In this document: positions 1 through 11,010 of the stretch, piece after piece
Numbering within the stretch: the first letter of the stretch is position 1
Layout: every line of letters starts with the position of its first letter
Assembly (NCBI GenBank): GCA_036023115.1
Contig: JAYKKT010000059.1
Location: 4,387,501 to 4,451,500, forward strand
Direction: 5' to 3'
Source of the DNA: Brasenia schreberi
Lineage: Eukaryota > Streptophyta > Magnoliopsida > Nymphaeales > Cabombaceae
Length of the DNA stretch: 64,000 nt
Program-made: the position numbers and the translations under genes
Notes under the pieces: model-generated
Told to the model about the DNA's origin: nothing
What the model saw: only the letters and a program-made list of their open reading frames with translations
Databases searched by the model: none

Positions 1-92
1 GCAGTAACATAAGAAATAAAAGAAAAAGGGACAAGAATATGTTAGTATAAGAGAAGACCAAGACCTGGAATTTGGTATATGCAATTCTTCTC

Positions 93-1084
93 TCAAATTC
101 TTGGAGGAGAATATCTTCTTCCCTGTGTCAGATTCCATACGTTACCATCTTGGGGTTTTGAAGTGGTTTCCCAGCCTTCAGGCTTAGTCTTGAAGTCGGA
201 AGTGCTGGGAACCTTGCAGTCATCGAGTTCATTGCCCCCATTTTCAAATATCCTGGATAGGTTTTCTTGGTCAATCATTAAGATATAAGATTAGAACACT
301 GAAGTAGCAAGGTTGCCACCGCCAAAAAAGGGGGGAAAAAAGTGGGTTCACATCTACCATGTAGTAGACAAGTAGACATACATATGACTGCAGATAATCT
401 GGTATGACCATTTTCCTGAAACTTTTAACCAGTTATGCCAATGGCATCAAAACGATGGCTGAAATAGAATTGGCGTGTAACATATCCTTTTATGAGCGAA
501 GTAGCTTTCAGGTCCAACAGAAAAACATGTTAAGAGATTGTTATACTGGTCAAGATTGGCAGGCAATTGTTCAATATAAAGTTCATCTTCTCAAACATAT
601 ATTAGCTATTAAAATTGTTGGTTAACTTAGCATGAAAATTCTTTGCTTCTCATCCCAGACTCATGCCACACCATAGTATGCATATTACATTTTTTAGATA
701 TTTTCATCAAATACGGTTATCTATAATTTTATCTACCCTAAGTAAGACAGACTGTTCTGATCTTCAAACCCTTCAGGCACTACATCTAAAAGAAGAAGAC
801 TCAAGGAAAATCCATACTCACCATCCCATCCACCGCCATTTCGTTTCAGGAACTTAAGCCTACTTATTATAAAAATGAACGAAGGGCATGCTTAGAAATG
901 CTCTCCAAATTACGATAAAAGCCATAGAGACCACAAAAATAGTGGCGCCCAAATATGTTGCTACAATAATATAAAGGTTGACACTAATGAACCTAATGCT
1001 GGAAAACCTTGCTCTCAGTGAAGGACCACAACAGTAGGAGAGCATGTTCATATGATCCAACATTACCCATGACCTTCCATGCAT
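93..1084 (-). other. Possible exon remnants of an unrecognised membrane-protein gene
   Basis: Two stretches read like protein on the minus strand. Positions 1084-860 contain a hydrophobic segment of about 25 residues (core ATIFVVSMAFIVIW) that would be a membrane helix. Positions 278-93 encode a polar tail ending SPPRI before a stop. Between them, about 848-808, a short frame (LKFLKRNGGGWDG) runs into a GTGAGT-type donor. I could not join the three pieces into one frame with clean splice sites, and stops lie just before the last piece. I do not recognise the family. This may be the decayed 3' end of a gene whose 5' part is lost or lies beyond the LINE that starts at 1226. Confidence 0.25.
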
Positions 1085-1225
1085 GAACCACTCGATTCAC
1101 ACAATGGATAACAAAATTAAGATATGTCAAAGGAACCTATAAGGAAACCTGAGTTGACATACCTAACTGTGATAATTGCAGTTAATTGGGAGTAGACCGA
1201 ATCCATGTTCACAGTAAGGTTAAGT

Positions 1226-2716
1226 ACAACAACAACTAAGCCTTTTCCCATACTAGATGGGGTCAGCTACATTGACTCTTTATTTTCACCGAGCCCTATC
1301 ATGTGCCATGTTGACAGTTAACTCATCGTGAGCTAGATCATTCTTTATTGTTTCTTTCCAACACTTTTGTGGTCTTCCTCTTCCTCTTTTAACATTTTCA
1401 AAATCTAGTTTCCATACCTTCTTATCGAAACTTTCTTTGGTCATTTTTCTACATGTGCAAACCATCTTAAACAATTTTCCCTCATTTTATCCTCTATTTG
1501 TGTCACTCCCAATTTATTTCTAATAACCTTATTATGTATACGGTCTTTCCTTGTGTGACGACTCATCCATCTCAACATCTTGATTTCTACTACGAACATC
1601 TTTTGTACATGTTGACGATTAACTCCCCAACACTCAGAACCATAAAACATAATAGGTCTAATTGTTGCGCTATAATACTTACCTTTCAACTTTAATGGTA
1701 TCTTCTTATCACATAAAATACTTTATGCCCCTCTCCATTTTAACAAACATGCATTAATTCTATGTGTAACATCTTCATCAATTTTTCCATCACTCTAAAA
1801 AACTAACCTTTAAGTATTCAAAATTTTCACTCTGAAGGATGCAATGTATGTTAATCTTAATTTCTATATTCTCTAAAGTAACCAAATGATCAAAATTACA
1901 TTCCATATAGTATTTATTTGTTCTATTAAGTCGGAAGCCTTTACTTTCTAATATTTCTCTCCATAATTACAATTTCTTATTAACTTTTTCCATAGATTCA
2001 TCCACTATAATGCAATATGCAAATAACATACACCAAGGTACTTCATTTTGAATATGTTTTGTTAACACATCAAGGAATAATATAAATAAATATGGACTTA
2101 AAGTGGATCCTTGATGTAACCCAATATTAACTTCAAAGACGTTTGTCATTCTTTCTTGAGTCCCCACATGTTTGTGCACCATCATACATGTCTCTTATAA
2201 GATTTATATATGTTAATAGGATACTTCTTTTTTTCAAGGTTCTCCAAAGAACATCTCTTTGCACCCTATCATAAGTTTTTTGTAGATCAATAAATACCAT
2301 GTGAAGGTTTTCTTTTTTGCTCTAAAATGTTTCATAAGGTGTATCAATAGGTGAATCGCTTCAATGGTAGACATGCCTGACATGAATCCAAATTGGTTCT
2401 TTGTTCTACTTGATAATTGTCTTAACCTATGTTCAATAATTCTTTTCCATAATTTCATACTATAATTCATTAACTTGATACCCCAATAATTAGCACAATT
2501 ATGAATGTCTCTCTTGTTTTTCTATATGGGTATAGGTGTACTCGCTCTCCATTTCTCATGCATCTTTTTGTTTTTTCGTATTTCATTAAATAGTCTTGAG
2601 TTATCCTCGCCTCTCCTATAATTTTTCATACTTCTATAAAAATATTGTATGGTACAACAGATTTACCAACCTCGATATGTTTAAGAGCATCTTTGACTTC
2701 GTTATGTCTTAAGTGT
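1226..2716 (-). mobile_element. RTE-clade LINE, 5'-truncated copy (RT to 3' end)
   Basis: Read on the minus strand, this covers the reverse transcriptase and C-terminal part of an RTE-type non-LTR retrotransposon. Visible blocks are NQFGFMSGMST (2390 region), [10 protein letters not shown] (about 2100) and the family's C-terminal signature [18 protein letters not shown] (about 1370). The element ends at the left with the diagnostic terminus (sense strand TAGTATGGGAAAAGGCTTAG followed by GTT repeats). The catalytic FADD box has decayed to FAYC and the frame is broken several times, so the copy is dead. The 5' endonuclease half is absent. No convincing target-site duplication was found. Confidence 0.85.
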
Positions 2717-3549
2717 CAAAGGAGGAGGTTGTGCAATGCCATGGAAACCATTGCTTGTACAACAAATTTGTTCTCGGTTGTAGCATCTTCTTTTGATATC
2801 TGATATGTGTTACCTTCCTTAGGAGAATACAAGCAATCTTCTGTTAATATCTGTTGCCTTTATTTGCATCGGTTGTATGTTGCAAGCTGGGTTTAGTGAG
2901 CAAACCACCTCCAACTCGCATACCTACAGGTAAACCTGGTAGCCTTTACTTGAAGGGTCCTTCTACTTGGCACCCTAGCCATGATAGCCATGCCACCTTT
3001 TGCTATCAGTTGGAGAGTTACCTCAAGTGCAAACGAAGATTTTGCATTGCTATAACCAACCTTTGCAGCATGGATCTCAAATGACCTGTACCATGATCAT
3101 TTGGATAGGTGTTATCCTTGACTTGCCTTATCATGATGGAATGATTGGAAATGTTCTATATTGCCAGCTTGCTTCCTGTGTGGCACTTAGCTTGTTTAGT
3201 TTTGCCCATCTTAGGGTGTGCCTCTGTAAGATCATGGCTATCGAGACCAATAAATTCTTCAGTCTAAACCTATGTCGTGGTCACATGGAAATTAGAAAAT
3301 TATTTTCTTAACCCTTCCATAGTGCAACTGGAACAAATAATTATTTGTTATAGTGCTGCTCGGGAGGTGTGGTAGGAGGACTGTTTACTGCTTATGCACT
3401 GTTAGTTGTAAGTTTGGATGTCTTAGGACCATAATGTATTAGAACTGGCAAAATAATGCTTGCAAATCAACGAACACTTAAGGACTATTTTCAGAGGTGA
3501 CAGATTAACAACTATTTCTTCTCTCTGTTTCAACACTATTTATGGTTGT
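2717..3549. other. Intergenic, no gene seen
   Basis: Short unrelated frames are present on both strands, but none has domain-like content or plausible splice structure. I see no repeat that I recognise between the two flanking LINE copies. Confidence 0.5.
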
Positions 3550-3567
3550 TATTGCTAAACAATACCT

Positions 3568-4122
3568 TACGCATAGAATTAATGCTGGTTGGTTAAAATG
3601 GAGAGGAGCATCAGGTATTCTTTGTGATAAGAAGATACCATTAAAGTTAAAAGGTAAATATTATAGAGCAGCAATTAGGCCTGCCATGTTTTATGATTCT
3701 GAGTGTTGGGCAGTTAATCGTCAACATGTACAAAAGATATCTGTGGCAGAAATGAAGATGTTGAGATGGATGAGTGGTCATACAAGAAAAGACCGTATAC
3801 ATAATGAGGTTATTAGAAACAAATTAGGAGTGACACCAATAGAGGATAAAATGAGAGAATATCGTTTAAGATGGTTTGGACATATAGAAAGAAGATCAAA
3901 AGAAGAACCTGTAAGAAGGTTAGAAAAACTAAATTTGGAAAGTATCAAAAGAGGTAGAGGACGACCACAAAAGTGTTGGAAAGAAACAATAAAGAATGAT
4001 CTAACTTATTGTGAGTTCACTGCTAACATGGCACACGATAGGGATATGTGGAAACAAAGAATCCATGTAGCCGACCCCATCTAGTATGGGAAAAGGCTTA
4101 GTTGTTGTTGTTGTTATTGTTG
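3568..4122 (+). mobile_element. RTE LINE, 5'-truncated 3' end (555 bp)
   Basis: The insert encodes an open, nearly undamaged C-terminal segment of the LINE protein in the frame running to 4083 ([20 protein letters not shown], then [20 protein letters not shown]), then the terminal ADPI stop, the conserved terminus and a (GTT)n tail. An 18-bp target-site duplication with one mismatch, tattgctaaacaatacct (3550-3567) versus tattgctgaacaatacct (4123-4140), fixes both boundaries. It is a target-primed reverse transcription product, 5' truncated, and not a gene of its own. Confidence 0.92.
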
Positions 4123-4485
4123 TATTGCTGAACAATACCTGCAAGGGACACAAAGAACTAGTTCTTGTTCTTCCTTTTAACGTTTTCTCTTTTTTATCTC
4201 GCAATTCAATTTATTATGCTTGATGTAGTATCTTCTGTCTTACGAGTGAAGTTCTAGGTATATAGCTTTCCGTAGCAAAGTTTTGAAAAAATTCATCCAA
4301 ACCAAACACCCAATGCAAACCTTCTTGTGGAATTGAAAATTTCCCCCCACATCAAGCTAATGCACCATGAAGGAATATTATCATTTTTTGGCTGTTTTAG
4401 GTTTAGCAGCTGACCATCTTCATTCTAATTATGCTAGGTTGTCAATTGCTACCTTCTATTATTCTCTCATGACTTACCCTAATTG

Positions 4486-6262
4486 TGAACTCCGCCCATG
4501 TAAAGGATCACCCTTGCATGGTTGGTCCCAAGCTCAGATAAAAGAGGAGGGTTGCACTAGGCTTTTGACAGCCAATATAAAACTTTGTCGGATTTATCTG
4601 CCATAGATTCTACAAATTATATGCATTGGGGCATCCCTTCTTAGCGATACATGACAGAGCCCAAATGCAATGAAAAGTAAGCAAGGGCATCTACATCCTC
4701 ACCTGGATATACTGAATCAATTGTAGAGAGGGTTCTCACATCATGGATGAGTTTGAGTAAAGAAGTTCGTCGTAGGATGTAGTGAATCAATTGTAGAAAG
4801 GGTTCTCACATTATGGACGAGTGTGAGTAAAGAAGTTAGTCCTACTACATTGTCATCCGAATTTAGTAAACAAATCGCAGAGAGGGTCTCCACATTTTCA
4901 GTATGAACAGATGTGAGGGTAAGAAAGCTAGTCTTAGATAATAAGATTTGTATTGGTACTTGGAATATCATAACGTTGACCGGCAAGCTAATCGAGGTGG
5001 TAAGTACTATGATTAGGAGAAAGATTTTATTTCTATGTTTACACAAAATAGGTTGGAGAAAAAACAAATGAGATTGAGAATATAGGTTTTAAATTATGGT
5101 ACTTAAGAAAAGAAAATACTCTAAATGAAAGTGGTATTATTATAAATAAAGATTTAAAGGATAGTGTAATGGATATAAAACAATATGGGGACCGAATTAT
5201 GATGTGAAATTAGTATTAGGAGTAGAGGCTTTGAATAAAGTTTGTGCATATGTACCCTAAGTGAGACTAGAAGATAGTATAAAGAAAGCATTTTGACATG
5301 AGTTAAATAAGGTAATTCAACAAATTCTCCAAAAAGAGATGATTTGTTTACAAGGAGACTTAAATGAACATGTCGGTAAAGGGGCATAGGATATAGAGGT
5401 ATTCATCAAAAGTATAGTTTTGAGGATTTAAATAAGGAAGGTAGGAAGATTTTAAATTTTGCTATGGCATATGATCTCTTTAAAACCAACACAATCTACA
5501 AAAAATTATATGAATATTTAATTACTTATAAGAGTGGTTTGTCACAAACATAAATTGATTATTTTGTTTGTAGGAAAAAAATAGATTGTGTTGTAAAGAT
5601 TGTAAGGTAATTCCTAGAAAAAGCTTAACTATCCAATATCGACTTTTAATTATGGATTTTGTGGTAAAAAAGTGAACACAGAAGACAAGGGTGCATAGTA
5701 GAACCTCAACAGTGAGAACGAATATACATTTGAACAAAAAGTTCTTTAAAGAGATGCTTGAAAGTACGTAGGTACACCTTCTAATATGTAGAATAATATG
5801 ATTATGCATATTAGGAAAGTGACAAAAGTTGTGTTAGGTGAATCTAAGAGAGTCATTACGGCACAAAAGGAAGCTTGGTGGTGGAGTGAAGTAGTCTAAG
5901 ATAAAATTAAGCATGTTACAAATTGTATTATGCTAAAAAGATTAGTAAAACTTGTGAGAATTATAAGAAAGTAAAGAAAGAAGTGAAAAAGTCCGTTAGT
6001 GAAGCAAAAGGAAAAATTTGGGAGAATTTATTTAAAAAGTTTAACTCAAAAAAAGGTGAAAGAATTATTTTTAGGATAGCTAAGATTAAAGATAAGAAAA
6101 CTAAGGATCTTACTTTCATTAGATGTATCAAAGACGGGTAGTGGAAAATGACGATAAAAAAATAGATGAAAAAACATTTCTATAAGCTTTTTAATAAAAG
6201 CACATATGTGAGTATTAGATTAGGAGAGTTAACCAAATCAAAAAAGTATATAAGTCGTAATT
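4486..6262 (+). mobile_element. RTE LINE, 5' half (endonuclease region)
   Basis: The sequence begins with the family's 5' signature (cgcccatgtaaaggatcacc), also seen at about 42850, and in reverse at about 33410 and 39435. It then covers the apurinic endonuclease domain: a start like IRIDSWNIG, a [16 protein letters not shown] block, DLNGHVGK near 5365, and a segment matching [10 protein letters not shown] near 5560. It stops before the reverse transcriptase palm. Many stops and indels show an old dead copy. Since the 3' terminus is missing, it was cut by deletion rather than 5'-truncated during insertion. Confidence 0.8.
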
Positions 6263-6270
6263 TGTACCGA

Positions 6271-6352
6271 CGTAGGGAAACATTATAACTAATACTCCCC
6301 AAGAAAAACACTACAACTAATATTCTACAAGAAAAACACTATAACTAATTTA
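6271..6352. repeat. Short tandem repeat, about 28-bp unit, three copies
   Basis: Three degenerate copies of a unit resembling aagaaaaacactataactaa follow each other directly downstream of the broken LINE end. The first is the most diverged. No coding potential is seen, and the array may mark the deletion breakpoint of the LINE. Confidence 0.6.
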
Positions 6353-6733
6353 GTGCAACATACTTTACAACAAATAATCTCCAAGAAATTCCTCTCCATA
6401 TCTTTTCACGCGATAGACTTCAGTATCATCATGAAGTTTCATATATATCTGTCAAAAGCCTCCAATTATCTTTGTACCTTAATCACTCTTGTCGTAAAAT
6501 GGTTTTTGAAGTCTAAGCAACAACACAGAGAACTCCAAATGGATAACACATAACAAAACTTAAAACAAGACAGACTTCTAAAAAACATAAAATGCAAGCA
6601 AAGCATAAAATACAAAAGGACAGCATCCTTCACCAATCTGATCAAGAAAATGCATTAATTTCAGTAGACCCCAAATCAATCAACCATGAGAGGAGGTGCA
6701 AAACATGAAGCAGCGAAGAAGGAAGGAGCAAAC

Positions 6734-7230
6734 TCAATCGGAGCAGCTATCGAGCAGGCAGTCAATGTCGTGGTGGTCAGAGTGCTCAACAAGCTTCGCC
6801 TCAGCCTCCTTCTCAATCTCCTTCATCCCGAGGCCAGCGTGAATCATCTGCTTCCTGACTCTGTATTCTCCCGCCGTGTCCCTTTCTGTCGCCGGCTGCG
6901 ACAGGCCGGCAAAGTGGGTTGCCAATCAGGGGGAATGTTCCTGGAGCCACGCCGTTGGTCCCAATTGTCATTCATCTCCTCAACGAACGCCTTGGTGTCG
7001 GGGTCAAGCTGTGAGGAGAATACGACCAATGGATTCTCGGCTTGGTCGCAGTGAACGTCGACCTCCCACGGAGCTCTGCTTTGCGCCACCACCTCCTCCG
7101 GCAGCCAGGACGTCTCCCATGCCTCATTCCATTCATCATCTCTCTTGCATTCCAACCCTCTGGTGGCCCTCTTTGAGAACAATGAGGAAGAGAAGCAGGA
7201 GGAAGTCGTTTTGAAGAGTGAGATTGGCAT
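6734..7230 (-). pseudogene. GAMETE CELL DEFECTIVE 1-like mitochondrial protein gene, one frameshift
   Basis: Reading from ATG at 7230 (MPISLFKTTSSCFSSSLFSK, a Ser/Arg-rich likely mitochondrial presequence), the frame continues through DEWNEAWETSWLPEE, RAPWEVDVH and DTKAFVEEMNDNWDQRR to about 6917. There it shifts by one base. The second frame carries GLSQPATERDTAGEYRVRKQ and MIHAGLGMKEIEK and closes at a stop near 6734. One missing base in the ggg run at 6916-6918 would rejoin the frames. From memory this resembles the plant GCD1 family, small mitochondrial proteins needed for gamete maturation; that assignment is inferred, not checked. No introns are visible. Either it is a recent pseudogene or retrocopy, or the indel is a homopolymer error and the gene is real. 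Confidence 0.6.
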
Positions 7231-8049
7231 CAAAGAAAATGAAAGTTGCAGGCGGCGTACCACGCCTGAATTGTTCGTCAAACTATGTATTTTCTCTCTT
7301 TTGTGAACGCTACCTACCATGTATCAGAACGAAATAATTGAAGACAAAAGCAAATAGTCCCTTTTTTTTCATTGGGAGGCTGTGGCTGTGAAACATTTCC
7401 TGCAAATGCACAACTTGGTTACCGATTGACAGTCACGTTGAGCAAGTTCATTTGAAGATGAATTAAGAATGTGCACGAATAGAGAAAAAAAACACAAATA
7501 TCACATCAATGTGGGGGATAACTTCCTCGAACGTTCAGCAGATGTTTCGAGACATCCCCAATTTTGCAAAAGCTCAACGCAGACACAGATGGGAAATTCT
7601 ACAAAATCTATTGGTTGTCCTTCTGGGTTGTCCTTTTAATCCAAGTATATAAAACAACCAAAACATGCGTACTTGAAATCTTACAAGCTTCAGCCTTCAC
7701 ATCTCAGATTCACCAATCATGTAACCAAACACTTGAGGAAGAACTCTGATGGCCCCAACGCGAAACAATTTGTGGTTGTTAGATTTCAAAAAGGGGAGAA
7801 TAATAGGGACAGCCTTTGCAAGATTTTCACAATTTCAGAGATTGGAGTAAAATAAAGCAAAAGAGAAGACCACTTGAGGCAAGAGCACTCTTCAAGCTCA
7901 ACAGCGTCGCTGCCTTGCAATGGTAGTCTTGGAAAATCGGAGACGAACAGGTAGAAAATCACGATAGGGAAGGAGTGGCAGTATTCGCGGAAGGAGGGAG
8001 GGAAAAACAGGGGCGAACAAAAGAAAGGCAGAGTAGCACAAACAGTAAT

Positions 8050-8155
8050 GATTTCCTTGCTAGGCGTCGACATACACGTTTAAGGTCATGAGTTCAATAC
8101 CCAGGGTATGCATCTGGCTTCGGCCTCCCTATTGTACCCAAAAGAAAAGCGTCTT
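8050..8155 (+). repeat. SINE-like repeat with tRNA B-box
   Basis: The stretch aaggtcatgagttcaatacc resembles an RNA polymerase III B-box (GGTTCRANNCC type). It is followed by the family tail gcatctggcttcggcctc. The same tail with the same B-box context recurs at 18836-18930, and related boxes occur at 19375, 57826, 58415 and 62735. The element is inert and its boundaries are approximate. Confidence 0.55.
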
Positions 8156-8715
8156 CCGATTGCAAGCGACATGCTTGGCCCACTCCTTGCCGGAGTCCGT
8201 CGAGTCCCAGTCCCATTCCCATCCCTAGAGTAGGGATGTCAACGGGTCGGAATCATAAATGAACCTTAAAAAATCTAAATCCGATTAACAATTGTATTTG
8301 GATTTAGTTACAATTCTGCGACCAAATCCGATCTGTTGATAGTGAACCTGATGGAAAGATTAAGAAGGAAAAAGAAGAATATAAAGAACAACCTTAATGA
8401 GTAATGGTATTTGCGTGGATGAGACAGTTTTTCACCCTTCGTGCTAGAAACCTGTTTGTAGACCCTTCGCTACCCCATCTCATCCCACAAGTCTTGGGGA
8501 TCAAACCTCACACATGACCCCACCCACTCACGTACAAACCCATCTCAATTCAACCTACAAGATGTAATTTTTTTAAGAAAAATCAGTTAGTATCATATAT
8601 CTTATATAAAATCTAGTATATGATATTTCGTTTTATTAAACTAGAAGTGATTATAAATCACACACACTATGTGTATGTATCTACATAAAATATATACTTA
8701 ATATGTATACAAGAC

Positions 8716-8719
8716 ATAA

Positions 8720-8761
<42 letters not shown>

Positions 8762-8762
8762 C
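8716..8762. repeat. (CA)n(TA)n microsatellite
   Basis: About 14 CA units run directly into about 9 TA units. Confidence 0.95.
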
Positions 8763-11010
8763 AGCAGCTGAAATGAAGTAATGGTTTGGTTTACCTTAAA
8801 CCCTACCTCAGGCCACCATGCCTCGCATTTCCTGCCTTTTTTTTTTGCCAAACCTTTTTTTTCCTTTGAGAATTTGTCTCATGTATAGAAGGGACGGGAT
8901 GGGTCCGTGTGAGGTGGGTAGATCCTCATCCCTATTATCAGCTAAGCGGGTGGCTCGGTTTAAAATTAGGAGTATTTGATTCACGATATCATGTGAGTCG
9001 GACCCTTGATTTTAGGAACTATGGTACCAGGTCCATATTTTGAATCAAACAAAGAACACGAAAGAGACATGGAACTACAGTCCCATGGGGTAGATTTCAC
9101 TTAAAAAAATTGACTCATGTCAAGGGGTGGGCCTATAGAGTTTAAACTTGAAACCGCTCTCTATCTCTCGATTGTCCGAACTCCTCTTTCTCTCGTGACA
9201 CTCTCATCTCAATGTTCTCTTCTCTAGTCAGTTGTCTTCTCGTGTTTCGTCCATCATTCATGCATGCAATGTACAAGTAATGGCTTCTCTTCCTCTTTTT
9301 CTTCCTCATCTCTCGCATTCTCATTTATTTTTTTATCGCATTCTCATTTATTTTTTTATTTTATTTTTCATCGTCAACCCTCAATTTTATGTTTTCTTCT
9401 TCTTCCTTCTCTATTTCTCTTATCCCTCTTCTTCATTTTTTTCTTCTTTCCTTCCTCTACTTAGTCATTTTTTTAAATGTATTTCATTTTATGCATTTTA
9501 TATATTCAATGAATTGCTTGAAATAGTTTGTGTTGGGTTTTATATGATATCTTCAATTGCAAAAAAAACTTTTATCATTCTAAGATTAAATATTTGCTAC
9601 CTTTTTCTTTCATCAACTAAGATAACAAGTTCAATACATTCTCATTGTAAGATTCTACGTGTATCTATCTGCAACAAATTTATTCCAATAACATATGTAG
9701 TCGTTATTGAGTGTTTCGCTCAAAGTTGTAGTGCGCTCTTGTATTATTGAGAGTCCAATACAACCATCCAAATACAACTTTGTTATGTATTTGAAGGTGA
9801 ATTCTACCATAGTCATTCGATATGTTAATTACATTCCACTCATTCACTAAAATATTAATTATGAATTCCAATATTATCATTTTTTTCTTATTTATATTGT
9901 TAAACTAATTTTGATATCTCAAATTGTTTACAAGGACCATCCGGCTCATGGTGTGGTCAATTATGAGAATATGATATAGAGACAATTGATTGTATCAATG
10001 CACTTGAATGTTGTGTGTTTAATTACAATAATTATATTTGTTGTGCTACTTTTATATTGTTTGATATTATTTTGATTTTTTCTTCTTTATTACTAACTTT
10101 TCTATTAAACGGTTTGATATAGGAAAGATATCAATCAGATATGAAGGCTTAACATGATATAATGGTTGATACTTTTTGAATGATTTTATATTTAACTTAA
10201 AATTGTAGTTGTAATTGATTTTATTTTTAAAGTTATTGTGGACTTACAAGATGCTTTTAACATATTGTATTAATCTTCTTTAAATGATATCTATATATTG
10301 TAGTTCTTTTGTAAGTTAGAATTGCCTTTGGATAAGAGAATACTATGACAATTTTTTTAGAAAAGAGAAGCACAAATGAAGTGTATTTTTTTTAAAGGTT
10401 GATTTATTTATTATAAGTTTTAATTATATTTTTGAATGGTCAACAGTTATAGTTGTTGAAATGCTTGTTGTTATAAATGCTCAATGACTACCAAAATTTC
10501 AAAGGGGATGGAAAAGTACAAATTGTTGACCGATTGAATTTAGACATGAGTCCTAGTGTAGATTTTGCTTATCCGGATGCGGTTAAGCTGGATTCAGTAA
10601 TACTAGGATCCAACCCGTTGGCACTCACTGCAAAGCGGGAAAACGCTCACAAAGTCAATATGAATTTCGCGTTTCGAACCTCTCTCTCTCTCCCTCGTTG
10701 CACACGCACGCACATCCAACGGTCTGCGTCAGCGCGTCTTCTTCCGTAAGAGCGTTCCTCCCCTCCATGCTCCCTAAGGTTTCAAGATCTCTTTTCTCGT
10801 AGCCTTTTGGCTTCGATTTTTGTAGATTTCCCCTTCTTTCTGCTATCATTTTGCTATAGTGCGTCGATTTTTTTTCGGTTTCCTCTTCTCTGCTATCGTT
10901 TTAGCTTAGGGCACCGACTTTGGGGTTTACTTCCTCCCTTCTATATTCATTCGACCTCGGATTTCACTTTGATTTGCGTGGCGGGAAGATAGCGATTAAG
11001 GGCAGCAGCG

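Larger units (their letters stand above)
7231..11010. other. Intergenic, AT-rich with repeats, no gene seen
   Basis: Frames at 9232-9750 and 7786-8073 are low-complexity TC/T-rich translations. A SINE-like repeat lies at 8050-8155 and a CA/TA microsatellite at 8716-8762. The stretch 10470-11010 is probably promoter and 5' leader of the CAP-H2 gene. It contains a CT-rich tract at 10680-10695, but no clear TATA box that I would defend. Confidence 0.5.

Noticed and set aside
79..288. 69-codon plus-strand frame at the left edge
   Set aside because: Antisense to the more protein-like minus-strand tail; no motif.
3542..4084. 180-codon open frame that looks like a gene
   Set aside because: It is the C-terminal part of the RTE LINE, bounded by a target-site duplication. 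Similar frames at 41776-42207 and 55649-56044 are also LINE pieces.
4741..5067. Minus-strand 108-codon frame (similarly 5154-5809 and 32217-33267)
   Set aside because: Antisense of LINE endonuclease sequence.
9232..9750. 172-codon Phe/Leu/Ser-rich frame
   Set aside because: Low-complexity T/C-rich DNA; hydrophobic only because of base composition, and it has no helix pattern or homologous motif.
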